In this document: piece after piece, positions 16,401-25,676 of the stretch
How the letters are laid out: each line of letters starts with the position of its first letter
How positions within the stretch are numbered: position 1 is the first letter of the stretch
NCBI RefSeq assembly: GCF_000306765.2
Contig: NC_017941.2
Span: 372,001 to 436,000, forward strand
DNA: 64,000 nt
DNA from: Haloferax mediterranei ATCC 33500
Lineage (GTDB): Archaea > Halobacteriota > Halobacteria > Halobacteriales > Haloferacaceae
Direction: 5' to 3'
Notes under the pieces: generated by a model
What the model saw: only the letters and a program-made list of their open reading frames with translations
Database searches by the model: none
Told to the model about the DNA's origin: nothing
Position numbers and translations under genes: made by a program

Positions 16401-19277
16401 ATGGACTACGACCCGCAGGAACTGGAAGCGCGTTGGCGGGAGCGCTGGTCCGAGACCGGCCGATACGAGGCCGACCCGGACGCAGACGCCGACGACGCCA
16501 CGTTCGTGACGGTGCCTTATCCGTACCCCAGCGGCGGGATGCACATCGGGCACGCGCGAACGTACACCGTTCCAGACGTGTACGCTCGGTACCGACGACA
16601 GCAGGGCGACAACGTGCTTTTCCCCATCGCGTGGCACGTGACCGGCACGCCGATTATCGGTGCCGTCGAGCGCCTCAAGAAGCGAGAAGAAAAGCAACTG
16701 TCCGTCCTGACCGAAACCTACAACGTCTCCGAAGACACGCTCCCGGACCTTGAGACGCCCATGGGTTGGGCGCGCTACTTCATCGAGGAGCACTACAAAC
16801 AGGGGATGCAGTCGCTCGGTCTCTCTATCGACTGGCGACGCGAGTTCACGACGAACAACGAGCGCTACTCGAAGTTCATCGAGTGGCAGTACCGGACGCT
16901 CCGCGAGCGCGGCCGACTGGAGAAAGGGCTGCACCCCGTCAAGTTCTGTACGAACGAAGAGCAACCGGTCACGACGCACGACCTGCTCGAAGGCGAGAAC
17001 GCGGAGTTCCAGGAGTACACGCTGGTCCGCTTCGGCTGGGAACGCGGCGACGACGAGGTCGTCGTCCCGATGGCCACGCTGCGCCCCGAGACGGTCCACG
17101 GCGTGACGAACGCCTACATCGACCCCGAAGCGACCTACGTGGTCGCCGAAGTCGACGGCGAACCGTGGTTCGTCTCCGAGTACGCGGCCGCGAAACTGGA
17201 ATATCAGGCCCGCGACGTGGACATTCTGGAGACGGTCGAAGGAGCTGAACTTGTCGGCCAGTCGGTCGAGAACCCCGTCACCGGCGACGACGTGCTGGTC
17301 CTTCCGGCCGGATTCGTCGATGCCGACAACGCAACGGGCGTCGTCATGTCCGTCCCGGCTCACAGCCCCGACGACTACGTGGCGCTCCAAGAGGCGAAAG
17401 CCGACACCGACTACCTCGAATCGTTCGGCATCGACCCCGCCGACGTGGCGGACATCGAGCCGATTCCGATTCTCGACATCGACTCCGAGGACGACGAGTA
17501 CGGCGAAATTCCCGCGCAGTCGGCCGTCGAGAGCAAGGGAATCGAGTCGTCCGACGACCCGGCCCTCGAAAAGGCGACGAAGGACCTCTACAACAAGGAG
17601 TTCCACGCCGGTCGCCTGAAAGCGTTCTACGGCGACTACGCTGGCGAACTCGTCGAGGACGTCCGCGACGACTTCAAGGCCGACGGCGTCGACGCCGGCC
17701 AGTTCGACGTGATGCAGGAGTTCTCCGAGGAAGTCGTCTGCCGCTGTGGCGGCGATGTCGTCGTCTCCGAGCAGGACACGTGGTTCCTCTCGTACGACGA
17801 CGAGGACTGGAAAGAACTCACCCACGACGTGGCCGACGGGCTGGACGCCATCCCCGAGAACACCCGCGACGAGTACCACCACACCATCGACTGGCTGAAT
17901 GGTTGGCCGTGTATCCGGAACTACGGGCTCGGAACCCGCCTGCCGTGGGACGACCAGTTCGTCATCGAGCCGCTTTCGGACTCGACTATCTACATGGCGT
18001 ACTACACCATCGCCCACCGCCTGCAGGACATCCCGGTCGAAGACCTCACGCAGGACTTCTTCGACACGCTGTTCTACGGTCCCGACGCGGCCGACGAGGT
18101 GGACGAGCGCGCCCTCGACCTGCGCGAAGAGTGGAACTACTGGTACCCGGTCGACTACCGGTTCTCCGGCAACGACCTCATCACGAACCACCTGACGTTC
18201 TACCAGTTCCACCACGGCGAACTGTTCGACGAACCGCAGTGGCCACAGGGTATCGTCATCATGGGCATGGGCCTGCTCGAAGGCCAGAAGATGTCCTCTT
18301 CGAAGGGCCACGTCGTCCTCCCCGGTGAGGCTATCGGCGAGTACGGTGCGGACACCGTTCGTTTCTTCCTGCTCAACTCCGCAGAACCGTGGCAGGACTA
18401 CGACTGGCGCGACGACCTCGTCGGGTCGGTCTACGACCAACTCGAACGCTTCTGGAACCGTGCGCAAGAGATTATCGCCGACCCCGGTCCGGACGAACAG
18501 CCCGAACTGGAGACGGTCGACCGATGGCTGCTCTCGAAGCTACAGGACACCGTCCGCGACGTGACCACGGCGATGGACGAGTCCGAGACGCGCTCTGCCA
18601 GTCAGGCCGCCTTCTACAACTTCGAGGAGGACCTGCGCTGGTACCGCCGCCGGACGGACCTCGACCGGCCTGCTGCGAAGTGGACGCTCCGGAACGTCCT
18701 CGAAACACGCCTGCGCCTGCTCGCGCCCTTTATCCCGTTCATGACGAACGAACTCCACGAGCAGTTGACCGGAACCCCGGCCGAGGACGCACCGTGGCCG
18801 GAACCGGACGACGCCTTCGACGACGAGACGGTCGAACTCGAAGAACAGCAGGTCGAGCGCCTGACCGAGGACGTTCGCGACATCATCGACGTGACCGAGT
18901 CGGACCCAGACACCATCCGCGTCTACGTCGCCGCCGACTGGAAGCGCGACGTGTTCGAGACGGTCGTCGAAAACGGCGACAACGTCGGTGCCATCATGGG
19001 GCAGGTCATGCAGAACCCCGACCTGCGCGAGAAGGGCAACGCCGTCAACGACCTCGTCCAAGACCTCGTGAGCCAGACTCGCGGACAGGACGAGCCGACG
19101 CTCCGCGCCCAACTCGAACTGGACGAAGTGGCGACGTACGAACGCGCCGCAGACTTCCTCGCCCGCGAATTCGACGCCGACGTGGAGGTTTTCGCCGAGG
19201 ACGACTCGGACATCGTCGACCCGGCCGACCGCGCCTCGAAGGCGATTCCGTTCCGCCCCGCAGTCCACCTCGAATAG
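16401..19277 (+). CDS. leuS: Leucine--tRNA ligase
   Basis: 958 aa class I synthetase. HIGH motif at SGGMHIGHARTYTVPDVYAR, CP1 editing insertion roughly residues 220-450 with ATLRPETVHGVTNAYI (Thr-rich editing site), KMSKS motif EGQKMSSSKGHVV, then an anticodon-binding domain and a long acidic C-terminal domain. Archaeal type. The ATG 16401 is followed directly by DYDPQELEARWRERW, the usual start; the frame is open upstream to 16191 but not family-like. An upstream gttatttta at about 16369 is a plausible TATA. Confidence 0.96.
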   Translation: MDYDPQELEARWRERWSETGRYEADPDADADDATFVTVPYPYPSGGMHIGHARTYTVPDVYARYRRQQGDNVLFPIAWHVTGTPIIGAVERLKKREEKQLSVLTETYNVSEDTLPDLETPMGWARYFIEEHYKQGMQSLGLSIDWRREFTTNNERYSKFIEWQYRTLRERGRLEKGLHPVKFCTNEEQPVTTHDLLEGENAEFQEYTLVRFGWERGDDEVVVPMATLRPETVHGVTNAYIDPEATYVVAEVDGEPWFVSEYAAAKLEYQARDVDILETVEGAELVGQSVENPVTGDDVLVLPAGFVDADNATGVVMSVPAHSPDDYVALQEAKADTDYLESFGIDPADVADIEPIPILDIDSEDDEYGEIPAQSAVESKGIESSDDPALEKATKDLYNKEFHAGRLKAFYGDYAGELVEDVRDDFKADGVDAGQFDVMQEFSEEVVCRCGGDVVVSEQDTWFLSYDDEDWKELTHDVADGLDAIPENTRDEYHHTIDWLNGWPCIRNYGLGTRLPWDDQFVIEPLSDSTIYMAYYTIAHRLQDIPVEDLTQDFFDTLFYGPDAADEVDERALDLREEWNYWYPVDYRFSGNDLITNHLTFYQFHHGELFDEPQWPQGIVIMGMGLLEGQKMSSSKGHVVLPGEAIGEYGADTVRFFLLNSAEPWQDYDWRDDLVGSVYDQLERFWNRAQEIIADPGPDEQPELETVDRWLLSKLQDTVRDVTTAMDESETRSASQAAFYNFEEDLRWYRRRTDLDRPAAKWTLRNVLETRLRLLAPFIPFMTNELHEQLTGTPAEDAPWPEPDDAFDDETVELEEQQVERLTEDVRDIIDVTESDPDTIRVYVAADWKRDVFETVVENGDNVGAIMGQVMQNPDLREKGNAVNDLVQDLVSQTRGQDEPTLRAQLELDEVATYERAADFLAREFDADVEVFAEDDSDIVDPADRASKAIPFRPAVHLE

Positions 19278-19418
19278 CCGGACAGCGGGCGGATTTTTGT
19301 TGTCGCTTCTAATTTTCACTGCTGATACGAAGCGGTTCAGATAGTGTGAACCCACCACCAATGGCTCTTATAGCGAACTCTCCCCTAGACTTACAGTATC
19401 ATGCACGATAATTAATGT

Positions 19419-19553
19419 ATGTTGTGTGCGGACTGCGAGGTCGAGATGTACCGGATTGACGACGAAAAGCAGACCGACCTGGAAGACAGACGACTCTACG
19501 AGTGTCCCGATTGCGGCGGGACGAAAGAGCGAGCGAAGTACCGACACCGGTGA
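19419..19553 (+). CDS. Small zinc-ribbon protein
   Basis: 44 aa. MLCADCEVEMYRIDDEKQTD, then acidic spacer and YECPDCGGTKERAKYRHR. Two CxxC pairs (LCADC and CPDCG) 26 residues apart predict a single zinc ribbon with a basic C-terminal end that could contact nucleic acid. It fills the gap between leuS and the next membrane-protein gene. I do not recognise a named family; haloarchaea encode many such mini-proteins. Confidence 0.65.
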   Translation: MLCADCEVEMYRIDDEKQTDLEDRRLYECPDCGGTKERAKYRHR

Positions 19554-19611
19554 GTTCGGACGGAAACGAGTCGGCGGTCACCTTATCCTCGTAGCGAACC
19601 TACAGTTCGCC

Positions 19612-19830
19612 ATGAGCGAAGACGACTCATTATCCCTCTCGCAGAAGGCGTACCGTAGCGTTACGCCGGAGACCAGCATGCACCCGAACATCGAGATGGA
19701 CTCCATCGGGTGGACGATGTTTCTCATCCTCGTCGTCCTCATGCTCCCGCTTTTACCCTTCCTCATCATCGTCTACGCGCTGTCGAAGGGATTCGACTAT
19801 TTCGCGGGACAGCGCGGCTCAGAGATGTGA
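19612..19830 (+). CDS. Small single-helix membrane protein
   Basis: 72 aa. Hydrophilic N terminus with PETSMHPNIEMDSIGWTMF, one strong membrane segment (about 34-59, LILVVLMLPLLPFLIIVYAL) and a short cytosolic tail. It lies 58 bp after the zinc-ribbon gene on the same strand. Similar to haloarchaeal DUF7535-type proteins; function unknown. Confidence 0.7.
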   Translation: MSEDDSLSLSQKAYRSVTPETSMHPNIEMDSIGWTMFLILVVLMLPLLPFLIIVYALSKGFDYFAGQRGSEM

Positions 19831-19870
19831 AAAAATAGAATGAATGCCAGACTCGGGGTGTACGGTGTCC

Positions 19871-20869
19871 TTACTCGTCGGCGAGGCCGAGGAGGTCGAA
19901 TTCGTACCCGTTGTCGTTTTCGTTTGCGTGTTCGTAGGCGACGTGCGCGGCCGCAACGTCCTGAATCGCGAGACCGGTCGAGTCGAAGACGCTGATACCA
20001 TCTTCGTCCGTGCGGCCGTCGAGTTCGCCGAGGACGATGTCGCCGATTGCGCCGTAGATGTCGTCGTCGCCGAGGACGCCCTCGTGGTACGGGACGTTGA
20101 TTTCGCCGGAGTGGGTCGTCTGCGCGTGGTCGTCGATAACGAGTTTTGCGTCGAGCAGAACCTCGTCGGCGAGTTCGTGCTTGCCTTCGGCGTCGGCACC
20201 CATCGCGTTGATGTGGGTGTGCTCGCCGACGGCGTCGCGCGGGACGATGGGCGATTCGACGGGCGTCACGGTCGAGAGAACGTCACATCCGGCGGCCTCT
20301 TCGATGGAACCGGCGCGGATGTCGAAGTCGTCTTCGAAGGCGTCGATGAAGTCGGCGACGCGCTCTTCGTCGAGGTCGGAGATGATGACTTCCTCGATGT
20401 CGCGGACTTCACTGATGGCGCGAAGTTGCGTGTACGACTGGACACCGGCACCGATGATACCCATCGAGGAGGCGTCCTCGACGGCGAGGTGGTCGGTAGC
20501 GACGGCGGCGGCCGCACCCGTACGGAGCATCGTCAGTTCCGTTCCGTCAAGAAGCGCAAGCGGGAATGCCGTCTCGGGGTCGGAGTAGATCATCGTGCCC
20601 ATGACGGTCGGCAGGTCGAACTTCTCGCCGTTGTCGGGGTGGACGTTGACCCACTTGATGCCTGCTGCGTCCCAGTCACCCGCGTCGAGGTAGGCGGGCA
20701 TCGACCGGAAGTCGCCGTTGTACTGCGGCAGGTCGATGTAGGACTTCGGCGGCATCTGGGCGTCTCCAGACTCGTAGGCCGCAAAAGCGTCTTCGATAGC
20801 CGAGATGAGTTCCGGCATCTGGACGTTCTCGTGAACGTCGTCTTTGTTCAGTAGCAGCGTCTTGCGCAT
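19871..20869 (-). CDS. Ornithine cyclodeaminase/mu-crystallin family, probable alanine dehydrogenase
   Basis: 332 aa. Family features: IKWVNVHPDN (substrate Lys/His region), GTELTMLRTGAAAAVATDHL, Rossmann loop MGIIGAGVQSYTQLRAI and INAMGADAEGKHELADEVL. Archaeal members such as the Archaeoglobus enzyme are NAD-dependent alanine dehydrogenases rather than cyclodeaminases; substrate here is inferred. An AGGAGGT Shine-Dalgarno lies 16 nt before the ATG on the minus strand, further than ideal. Leaves a 117 bp gap to the broken lipoprotein gene. Confidence 0.88.
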   Translation of the reverse strand: MRKTLLLNKDDVHENVQMPELISAIEDAFAAYESGDAQMPPKSYIDLPQYNGDFRSMPAYLDAGDWDAAGIKWVNVHPDNGEKFDLPTVMGTMIYSDPETAFPLALLDGTELTMLRTGAAAAVATDHLAVEDASSMGIIGAGVQSYTQLRAISEVRDIEEVIISDLDEERVADFIDAFEDDFDIRAGSIEEAAGCDVLSTVTPVESPIVPRDAVGEHTHINAMGADAEGKHELADEVLLDAKLVIDDHAQTTHSGEINVPYHEGVLGDDDIYGAIGDIVLGELDGRTDEDGISVFDSTGLAIQDVAAAHVAYEHANENDNGYEFDLLGLADE

Positions 20870-20986
20870 GGGGATACGTTCCCGTACCTCCTACTTAGTT
20901 CGTTCTATTTCTGGATGCAAGTCTAAGTCTTTGTTAGAAAGTGAGAGAATTCTCCAACTTGTCGAGAGTGTGACTTATTAACATGG

Positions 20987-21853
20987 TTAACTGCTGTCGG
21001 ATTGGGGGACGACTCCAATCGATAGCTCTCGCTCGGTTTCGGCGGTTCGCAGGTAGCACGAAAACGAGGTGTTTCGCTTACTGACGTAGCTCGACACGTC
21101 GATTTGTTGCGTCGCAGTCTCTTCGGCTCCCGCCTCGATTGGGAGTGTGAACTCGTGAGACGAGTACATTCCCGTCATGTTGAGACAACCTCGAAAGACG
21201 CCATCGACGGACGAGGTGTTTCGAGCCGTAATCGTCAACTCGGCGACCTCATTCTCGGGAACCTGTTTCGGCCCTTCGAACGAGACGAGTTCGAACGTGG
21301 GGCGGGGGCCAGCGATTCGCTCGGTGGCTTCGGCAGGAAGCGACCACTCGGTGGTCGAACCCCCATGTTCGAACTGTAGGGTGAGTTCAGATGCGGACTC
21401 GTACTCTACTGGAACGGTGAAGGCAAGTCATCCGATTTCTCCCGAATCCGGTGGGTATGCGTTGTGGGCCATCCTATCGTCCGGGTAGATGTTGTAGAGA
21501 GGAGCGTCACCAACTTGCTCTCGCGGCGCGAACTTCTCATCAGCGGCGACGAGTCTGAACGACTCGCTTGCAGGGCGTGCTCCCGACTCCGCGCGAACGG
21601 AGACGCTTACGAACACGACCCACTCGCTGTCCAATTGTTCGATTGCACCCCAATCGACGTTGGCGATGTGGAAAAACGACGCCTGCGGATGCGCCCGTCT
21701 CGGGGTGACAGTCACGTCGCCGACGGTCGCTTCTTCACCGAACGACAGCGGTTCGGGTGCCTCGAAGCCGCTTCTTCTGAGACATCCGGACAGTCCAAAC
21801 ACCGACCCAAGACCGCCGCCGATTCCGGCGAGATAATCGCGTCTGGAGGGCAT
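20987..21853 (-). pseudogene. Tat lipoprotein gene interrupted by one in-frame TGA
   Basis: The reading frame starts at ATG 21853 with a Tat/lipobox signal (MPSRRDYLAGIGGGLGSVFG, lipobox Cys24) and runs 141 codons to TGA at 21430-21428. The same frame then stays open for another 146 codons to a stop at 20987: the stop falls inside GEIG-*-LAFTVPVEYE. Haloarchaeal beta-sandwich lipoproteins of this kind commonly have a G-W-L-A-F-x-V-P strand, so TGG (Trp) to TGA is the simplest explanation. After the stop come ELTLQFEHG, RPTFELVSFEGPKQVPENE and a cysteine pair region, clearly coding-like and continuous. It could be a real nonsense mutation, a sequencing error or read-through. Confidence 0.8.
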
Positions 21854-21964
21854 AGCTGCGGCTACTCGGCAGGCCGGAATATGTTTTCTGTCCGAAAAAT
21901 AAGCGGTCTGTCGCGCGGTGCAGGTGTCGGTGTGGACGTGGATTGGGCTGTTACTGGCCTATCT

Positions 21965-23629
21965 TCACATCGCGCCGCCCATGCCGCCCATGCCACCCAT
22001 GCCGCCAGCGGGTGCGCCGCCTTCGTCGTCGTCGCCGCCGGTGGAGAGGTCACCAGCAGCGATGATGTCGTCAATCTTGAGGACGAGGTTCGCGGCTTCG
22101 GAGGCGGAGGCAACAGCCTGCTCTTTCGCGTGGGCCGTCTCGACGACGCCAGCGTCGAAGGCGTCTTCGACTTCACCCGTGAAGACGTTCAGGCCAGCGC
22201 GGACCTGCCCTTCTTCGTGGGCTGCGCGGAGGTCGACGAGCGTGTCGATGGAGTCGAGACCGGCGTTCTCGGCGAGAACGCGGGGGACGAGTTCGAGTGC
22301 GTCCGCAAACGCCTCGACGGCGAGCTGCTCGCGGCCAGAGACGGAGTCCGCGTAGTTGCGGAGACGCGAGGCGAGTTCGACTTCGATGGCACCGCCACCG
22401 GCGAGGACGCGGCCGTCGGCGACCGTCGAGGCGACGACATCGAGGGCGTCCTGCACACCGCGTTCGAGTTCGTCGACGACGTGGTCGGTCGAACCGCGGA
22501 GGAGGAGCGTGACGCCGTGGACATCTTCGCCGATGCCTTCGACGTAGAACAGTTCGTCGTCGCCGTCGCGGCGGATGGAGGCCCGACCGAGGGCGGCGTC
22601 CTCGATGGAGTCGAGGTCCGAGACGATGGCCGCGCCCGTGATGTTCTTGAGGAACTTGATGTCGGACTTCTTCGTGCGGCGGACCGCGAGGATACCCTTC
22701 TTCGCGAGGAAGTGCTGGGCGAGGTCGTCGATGCCCTTCTGGCAGAAGACGACGTCAGCACCGGAGTCGACAATCTGGTCGACCTTCTCCTTCAGCTGCG
22801 CTTCTTCCTGGTCGAGGAACTTCTGGAGCTGGTCGGGGCTTTCGATGGAGACGTTCGTGTCGATGTCCGTTTCTTCGACCTCGACAGGCTCGTTGAGGAG
22901 GAGCACGTCGGCCTCGTCGAACTGGACCGGCATGTCGTCGTGGACGGGGTCCTTGTCGATGACAGCGCCGGTGAGAAGTTCGGATTCGGACGCGGAGCGA
23001 CCGGTCTGCGTCTCGAGGGAGATGTTTTCGAGGTCGACAACGTGGGAGCCGTCGTGCGCTTCGACGGTGACCTGCTTGACGGCGCGGACGATGAGGTCCG
23101 CGAGAAGCTCCTTGTTGAGCTCGGAGCTCTTGCCCGTCATCGAGGTTTCGGCGACCTTCTTCAGGAGGTCCTCGTCGTCGGGTTCGACCTGCTCTGCGAT
23201 GTCGTCGACTTCCTCGCGGGCCTTTTCGGAGGCGAGGTTGAAGCCGCGGATGATTGCCGTCGGGTGGATATCCTGTTCGAGGAGGTCCTCTGCGTTCTTC
23301 AGGAGTTCACCCGCGATAGCGACCGCGGTCGTCGTTCCGTCGCCAGCTTCGTCTTCCTGCGTCTCGGCGACTTCGACGATCATTTCGGCCGTCGGGTTGT
23401 CGATGTCCATCTCCTTGAGGATGGTGACGCCGTCGTTCGTGATGGTCACGTCGCCCATCGAATCGACGAGCATCTTGTCCATCCCTTTCGGACCGAGTGT
23501 GGAACGTACTGCCTCGGCGACTGCGCGTGCGGCACGGATGTTGTACGCCTGCGCGTCGCGATCTTTGACGCGCTGCGCGTCCTCACCCATGATGATCATC
23601 GGCTGACCCTGTTGCATTCGCTGGCTCAT
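21965..23629 (-). CDS. Thermosome subunit (group II chaperonin, CCT family)
   Basis: 554 aa. ATP-driven folding chaperone forming a double ring. N terminus [23 protein letters not shown] sites [29 protein letters not shown] and [15 protein letters not shown]; apical region with [15 protein letters not shown]-terminal [13 protein letters not shown]. Ends in a GGM-rich tail ([13 protein letters not shown]). By family and gene order it resembles the Haloferax cct2 product, but the paralogue number is not certain. ATG 23629 matches the family start. Confidence 0.95.
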   Translation of the reverse strand: MSQRMQQGQPMIIMGEDAQRVKDRDAQAYNIRAARAVAEAVRSTLGPKGMDKMLVDSMGDVTITNDGVTILKEMDIDNPTAEMIVEVAETQEDEAGDGTTTAVAIAGELLKNAEDLLEQDIHPTAIIRGFNLASEKAREEVDDIAEQVEPDDEDLLKKVAETSMTGKSSELNKELLADLIVRAVKQVTVEAHDGSHVVDLENISLETQTGRSASESELLTGAVIDKDPVHDDMPVQFDEADVLLLNEPVEVEETDIDTNVSIESPDQLQKFLDQEEAQLKEKVDQIVDSGADVVFCQKGIDDLAQHFLAKKGILAVRRTKKSDIKFLKNITGAAIVSDLDSIEDAALGRASIRRDGDDELFYVEGIGEDVHGVTLLLRGSTDHVVDELERGVQDALDVVASTVADGRVLAGGGAIEVELASRLRNYADSVSGREQLAVEAFADALELVPRVLAENAGLDSIDTLVDLRAAHEEGQVRAGLNVFTGEVEDAFDAGVVETAHAKEQAVASASEAANLVLKIDDIIAAGDLSTGGDDDEGGAPAGGMGGMGGMGGAM

Positions 23630-23653
23630 AGACACCCGCTGATTGTTTGTGAT

Positions 23654-23664
23654 TCTATATAAAC
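23654..23664 (-). promoter_or_regulatory. Thermosome gene TATA box
   Basis: On the minus strand TGTTTATATAG lies about 26-34 bp before the thermosome ATG at 23629. That spacing puts the transcription start at or within a few bases of the ATG, i.e. a leaderless or nearly leaderless mRNA as is common in haloarchaea. Archaeal cct promoters are heat responsive; a specific heat-shock element was not identified here. Confidence 0.6.
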
Positions 23665-23814
23665 ATTGTGCTGGTGGCGCAAATGGCAGATTCGTGCGAC
23701 CAGGCTCAATTCGCACGCAATCAAGTGACTGAGCTAACCTCTGTGTGGTTTCGAACCTTATTTTGGTATGCTATTGCACACCGCGATTGGGGTTGTTTCG
23801 ACCTGTTTTATATA

Positions 23815-24207
23815 CTATTCGGGAGTCGGTTCTTTCCAGTGGACTGTCACTGTTCCGATGGCAAAGGCGTCGTTGCCCGAGTCATCACGGACAATTCGAA
23901 TCGTGTTCGTCCCCTCGACGAGACTCGCACCCGTGATAGTATCGACCCAGTATTGCCAGCCGTCTCCCGGTGGAATGTCGAACCCGGAGAGCGACTCGCC
24001 GTTTATTCGAATTTCGTGGCCATACTCGCTCACGTCGAACGCCTGGATTCCTAGATACGGGTCGTGTGGTTCGTCGGTTGGGACGTCGAACTCGAATGCG
24101 GCGGTCTCGTCGCCGGCGTCGTCGGCCCAGTCGAGGTTCAGCGTCTCGGTAGCGGGATGGAGATGCGACCCGATGAATACGGTCGCGTAGTTCGCGCGGT
24201 GTGGCAC
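23815..24207 (-). CDS. DUF7383-type haloarchaeal beta-sandwich protein
   Basis: 130 aa, no signal peptide. HRANYATVFIGSHLHPATET, LGIQAFDVSEYGHEIRING and DGWQYWVDTITGASLVEGTN, then IGTVTVHWKEPTPE; the Gly/Trp and NxI spacing suggest a jelly-roll or beta-sandwich carbohydrate-binding-like fold. It is predicted cytosolic. Resembles the haloarchaeal DUF7383 family, function unknown. It precedes the small charged gene at 24443 in the opposite order on the same strand (65 bp apart). Confidence 0.7.
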   Translation of the reverse strand: MPHRANYATVFIGSHLHPATETLNLDWADDAGDETAAFEFDVPTDEPHDPYLGIQAFDVSEYGHEIRINGESLSGFDIPPGDGWQYWVDTITGASLVEGTNTIRIVRDDSGNDAFAIGTVTVHWKEPTPE

Positions 24208-24272
24208 GCTCTGGGGTTTCGATGCTGTCGATAAAAATTCGCGTGGTCGAGTAGTTACTGCCGCCCGCGGGG

Positions 24273-24443
24273 TCAGTCGTCTTCGGGAAGTTCGTCTGCG
24301 AGGAACTCACCAGAAGTATCGTCGAGCGTCGGCTCGTCGTCTTCTTCGTCTAACACCTCTAACTCTTGTCTGTATAGCCGCCTCGTGAGTTGGGTCCGTT
24401 TGTTGAGGCCCTTCTTCTCGCGGCCAGATTTGGTGTCAGGCAT
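24273..24443 (-). CDS. Small charged haloarchaeal protein
   Basis: 56 aa. Basic N-terminal half (MPDTKSGREKKGLNKRTQLT, RRLYRQELE) and acidic C-terminal half (EEDDEPTLDDTSGEFLADEL). This bipolar charge pattern and the TKSGREKKG start look like a conserved haloarchaeal mini-protein, but I cannot name a family. ATG 24443 is chosen over the upstream in-frame start at 24512, whose extra residues are not coding-like. Confidence 0.65.
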   Translation of the reverse strand: MPDTKSGREKKGLNKRTQLTRRLYRQELEVLDEEDDEPTLDDTSGEFLADELPEDD

Positions 24444-24504
24444 TGTCAGTCGTGGTATTGCTTCCCATAGGGATGAATGTTTTGTCCGGAATGTTGATAC
24501 AGGC

Positions 24505-24602
24505 ACTGCCACAGGGTGGGAACCCCAGCGGGGGGTGCGAAACAGTTGGGGTGGCAGTCACACCGCAGTAGTACGTTCGACGGGGCGGGAATAGGTCCCG
24601 CC
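24505..24602 (+). other. Possible structured RNA (long hairpin, ACA, second hairpin)
   Basis: In the gap before tRNA-Ser, actgccac at 24505-24512 pairs with gtggcagt at 24551-24558 (8 bp), enclosing G/C-rich sequence that can pair further. An ACA follows one base after the stem (24560-24562), and a second perfect 7 bp hairpin ggcggga/tcccgcc spans 24584-24602. The layout is reminiscent of an archaeal H/ACA guide RNA, but no kink-turn or guide pocket could be confirmed, and the minus strand folds too. The rest of 24444-24915 shows no gene. Confidence 0.25.
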
Positions 24603-24915
24603 GAAGGTTCCCGACCGTGGAAAACCAAGGGGTGGAGTTAGGTTTCTGGGGTGCGTATAAGGACGGCTTCGGCGGGCGTTTTGGTTGCCGCTCTGTTACT
24701 GGAGCCGCGATTTGTGGCTTGGAGAAGTGTTTGGAGAAGATTTGAACGCTGAGAGAGGTCCGCGACTCACGTACTCACGCTCACTTCGTTCGCGTGAACC
24801 TCGGCGCTCGCTGTCGCTCGCTCCCTGGTTCAAACCCCCTCAGTCGGCGCATGACCGAACTCGCCGTCCGCAGCGCGACGAGACGCGCTGCTATGTGAGT
24901 TGAGTTCGGAAGAAG

Positions 24916-24996
24916 CGCCAGGAGAGGGATTTGAACCCCCGATCCCAGAGGGAACACGCTTTCCAGGCGTGCGCCTTACCGCTCGGCCATCCTGGC
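24916..24996 (-). tRNA. tRNA-Ser (anticodon GGA)
   Basis: Minus-strand cloverleaf: acceptor GCCAGGA paired with TCCTGGC plus discriminator G, D arm GCCGAGCGGTAAGGC, anticodon arm CACGC-CTGGAAA-GCGTG with GGA anticodon (UCC/UCU codons), a variable arm TTCCCTCTGGGAT as expected for a class II tRNA, and T arm GGGGGTTCAAATCCCTC. CCA is not encoded. 81 nt. Confidence 0.95.
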
Positions 24997-25025
24997 TTAC
25001 AACGCAACGTTCCCGCCTGGATAAT

Positions 25026-25232
25026 TTAAGCCCTTCCTTTCCGTTCGATTCGCGGTTCGATGACGTATGTCATGGCCGCGACGGCGACGCCGGCAACGAC
25101 CGCCACCGCGGCGACCGCCCCAACCGACGCTTCGATACCGAGTCCGAGGAGGGCCGCACCCTGTGCAAGGACGCCGATGAGGAGGAAACTCACGGCACCC
25201 CACGCGAGCGCGGACCGACCCCGAGGACTCAC
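25026..25232 (-). CDS. Two-helix membrane protein, GTG start coupled to ridA
   Basis: 68 aa. GTG start overlaps the ridA stop (GTGA), which decides the start and implies coupled translation. Two hydrophobic segments (SALAWGAVSFLLIGVLAQGA and about residues 35-55, Ala/Val-rich) and a basic C terminus EPRIERKGRA. No known family; it appears to be a companion of ridA. Confidence 0.72.
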   Translation of the reverse strand: MSPRGRSALAWGAVSFLLIGVLAQGAALLGLGIEASVGAVAAVAVVAGVAVAAMTYVIEPRIERKGRA

Positions 25233-25615
25233 TCCTCCGGAACGACGGCGATAGCTTCGATTTCGACGCCGACGCCCTTCGGAAGGTTTCCGGCTTCGAC
25301 GGCCGAACGGGCCGGCGGCTCGTCGTCGAAGTACGTCGCGTACGTCTCGTTCATCTCGTCGAAGTCGTCGATATCGTTGAGGAAGACGGTCGTCTTCATC
25401 ACGTCGCCCGCGTCCGCGCCGGCCTCGTCGAGGATGGCCATCACGTTGTCGAGGGACTGCTTGGTCTGCGTGGCGATGTCCTCGTCGTCGAGGAGTTCGC
25501 CCTCCGGCGTCATGGGAATCTGTCCCGCCGTGATGAGGAGCGAACCGTTGGTCGTTGCCTGACTGTACGCACCGACTGCGGCCGGCGCTTCGTCTGTCTC
25601 GATGACGCGCTTCAT
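25229..25615 (-). CDS. ridA: RidA family reactive intermediate/imine deaminase
   Basis: 128 aa. Hydrolyses reactive enamines/imines made by PLP enzymes such as threonine ammonia-lyase. AVGAYSQATTNGSLLITAGQ, the central NVMAILDEAGADAGDVMKTT, and C-terminal RSAVEAGNLPKGVGVEIEAI (substrate-binding Arg and Glu) are all present. ATG 25615 is the family start. The threonine ammonia-lyase gene that would produce its substrate is 3 kb away in this window. Confidence 0.94.
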   Translation of the reverse strand: MKRVIETDEAPAAVGAYSQATTNGSLLITAGQIPMTPEGELLDDEDIATQTKQSLDNVMAILDEAGADAGDVMKTTVFLNDIDDFDEMNETYATYFDDEPPARSAVEAGNLPKGVGVEIEAIAVVPEE

Positions 25616-25676
25616 ACGCGGCACGTTTCGCCACGACATGATAAATTACGCGGGAACGTCCGAGCGGTCGTCGACT

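Noticed and set aside
16374..18467. 697-codon minus-strand open frame antisense to leuS
   Set aside because: Shadow frame created by GC-rich codon bias; the plus strand has the HIGH and KMSKS motifs of leucyl-tRNA synthetase, and the antisense product has no family features.
21464..23662. 732-codon plus-strand open frame across the broken lipoprotein and thermosome genes
   Set aside because: Antisense to clear minus-strand genes; its composition reflects the complementary strand.
24819..24850. tRNA-like ggttcaaacccc stretch before tRNA-Ser
   Set aside because: Only a T-arm-like string; no acceptor or anticodon arms could be drawn around it.
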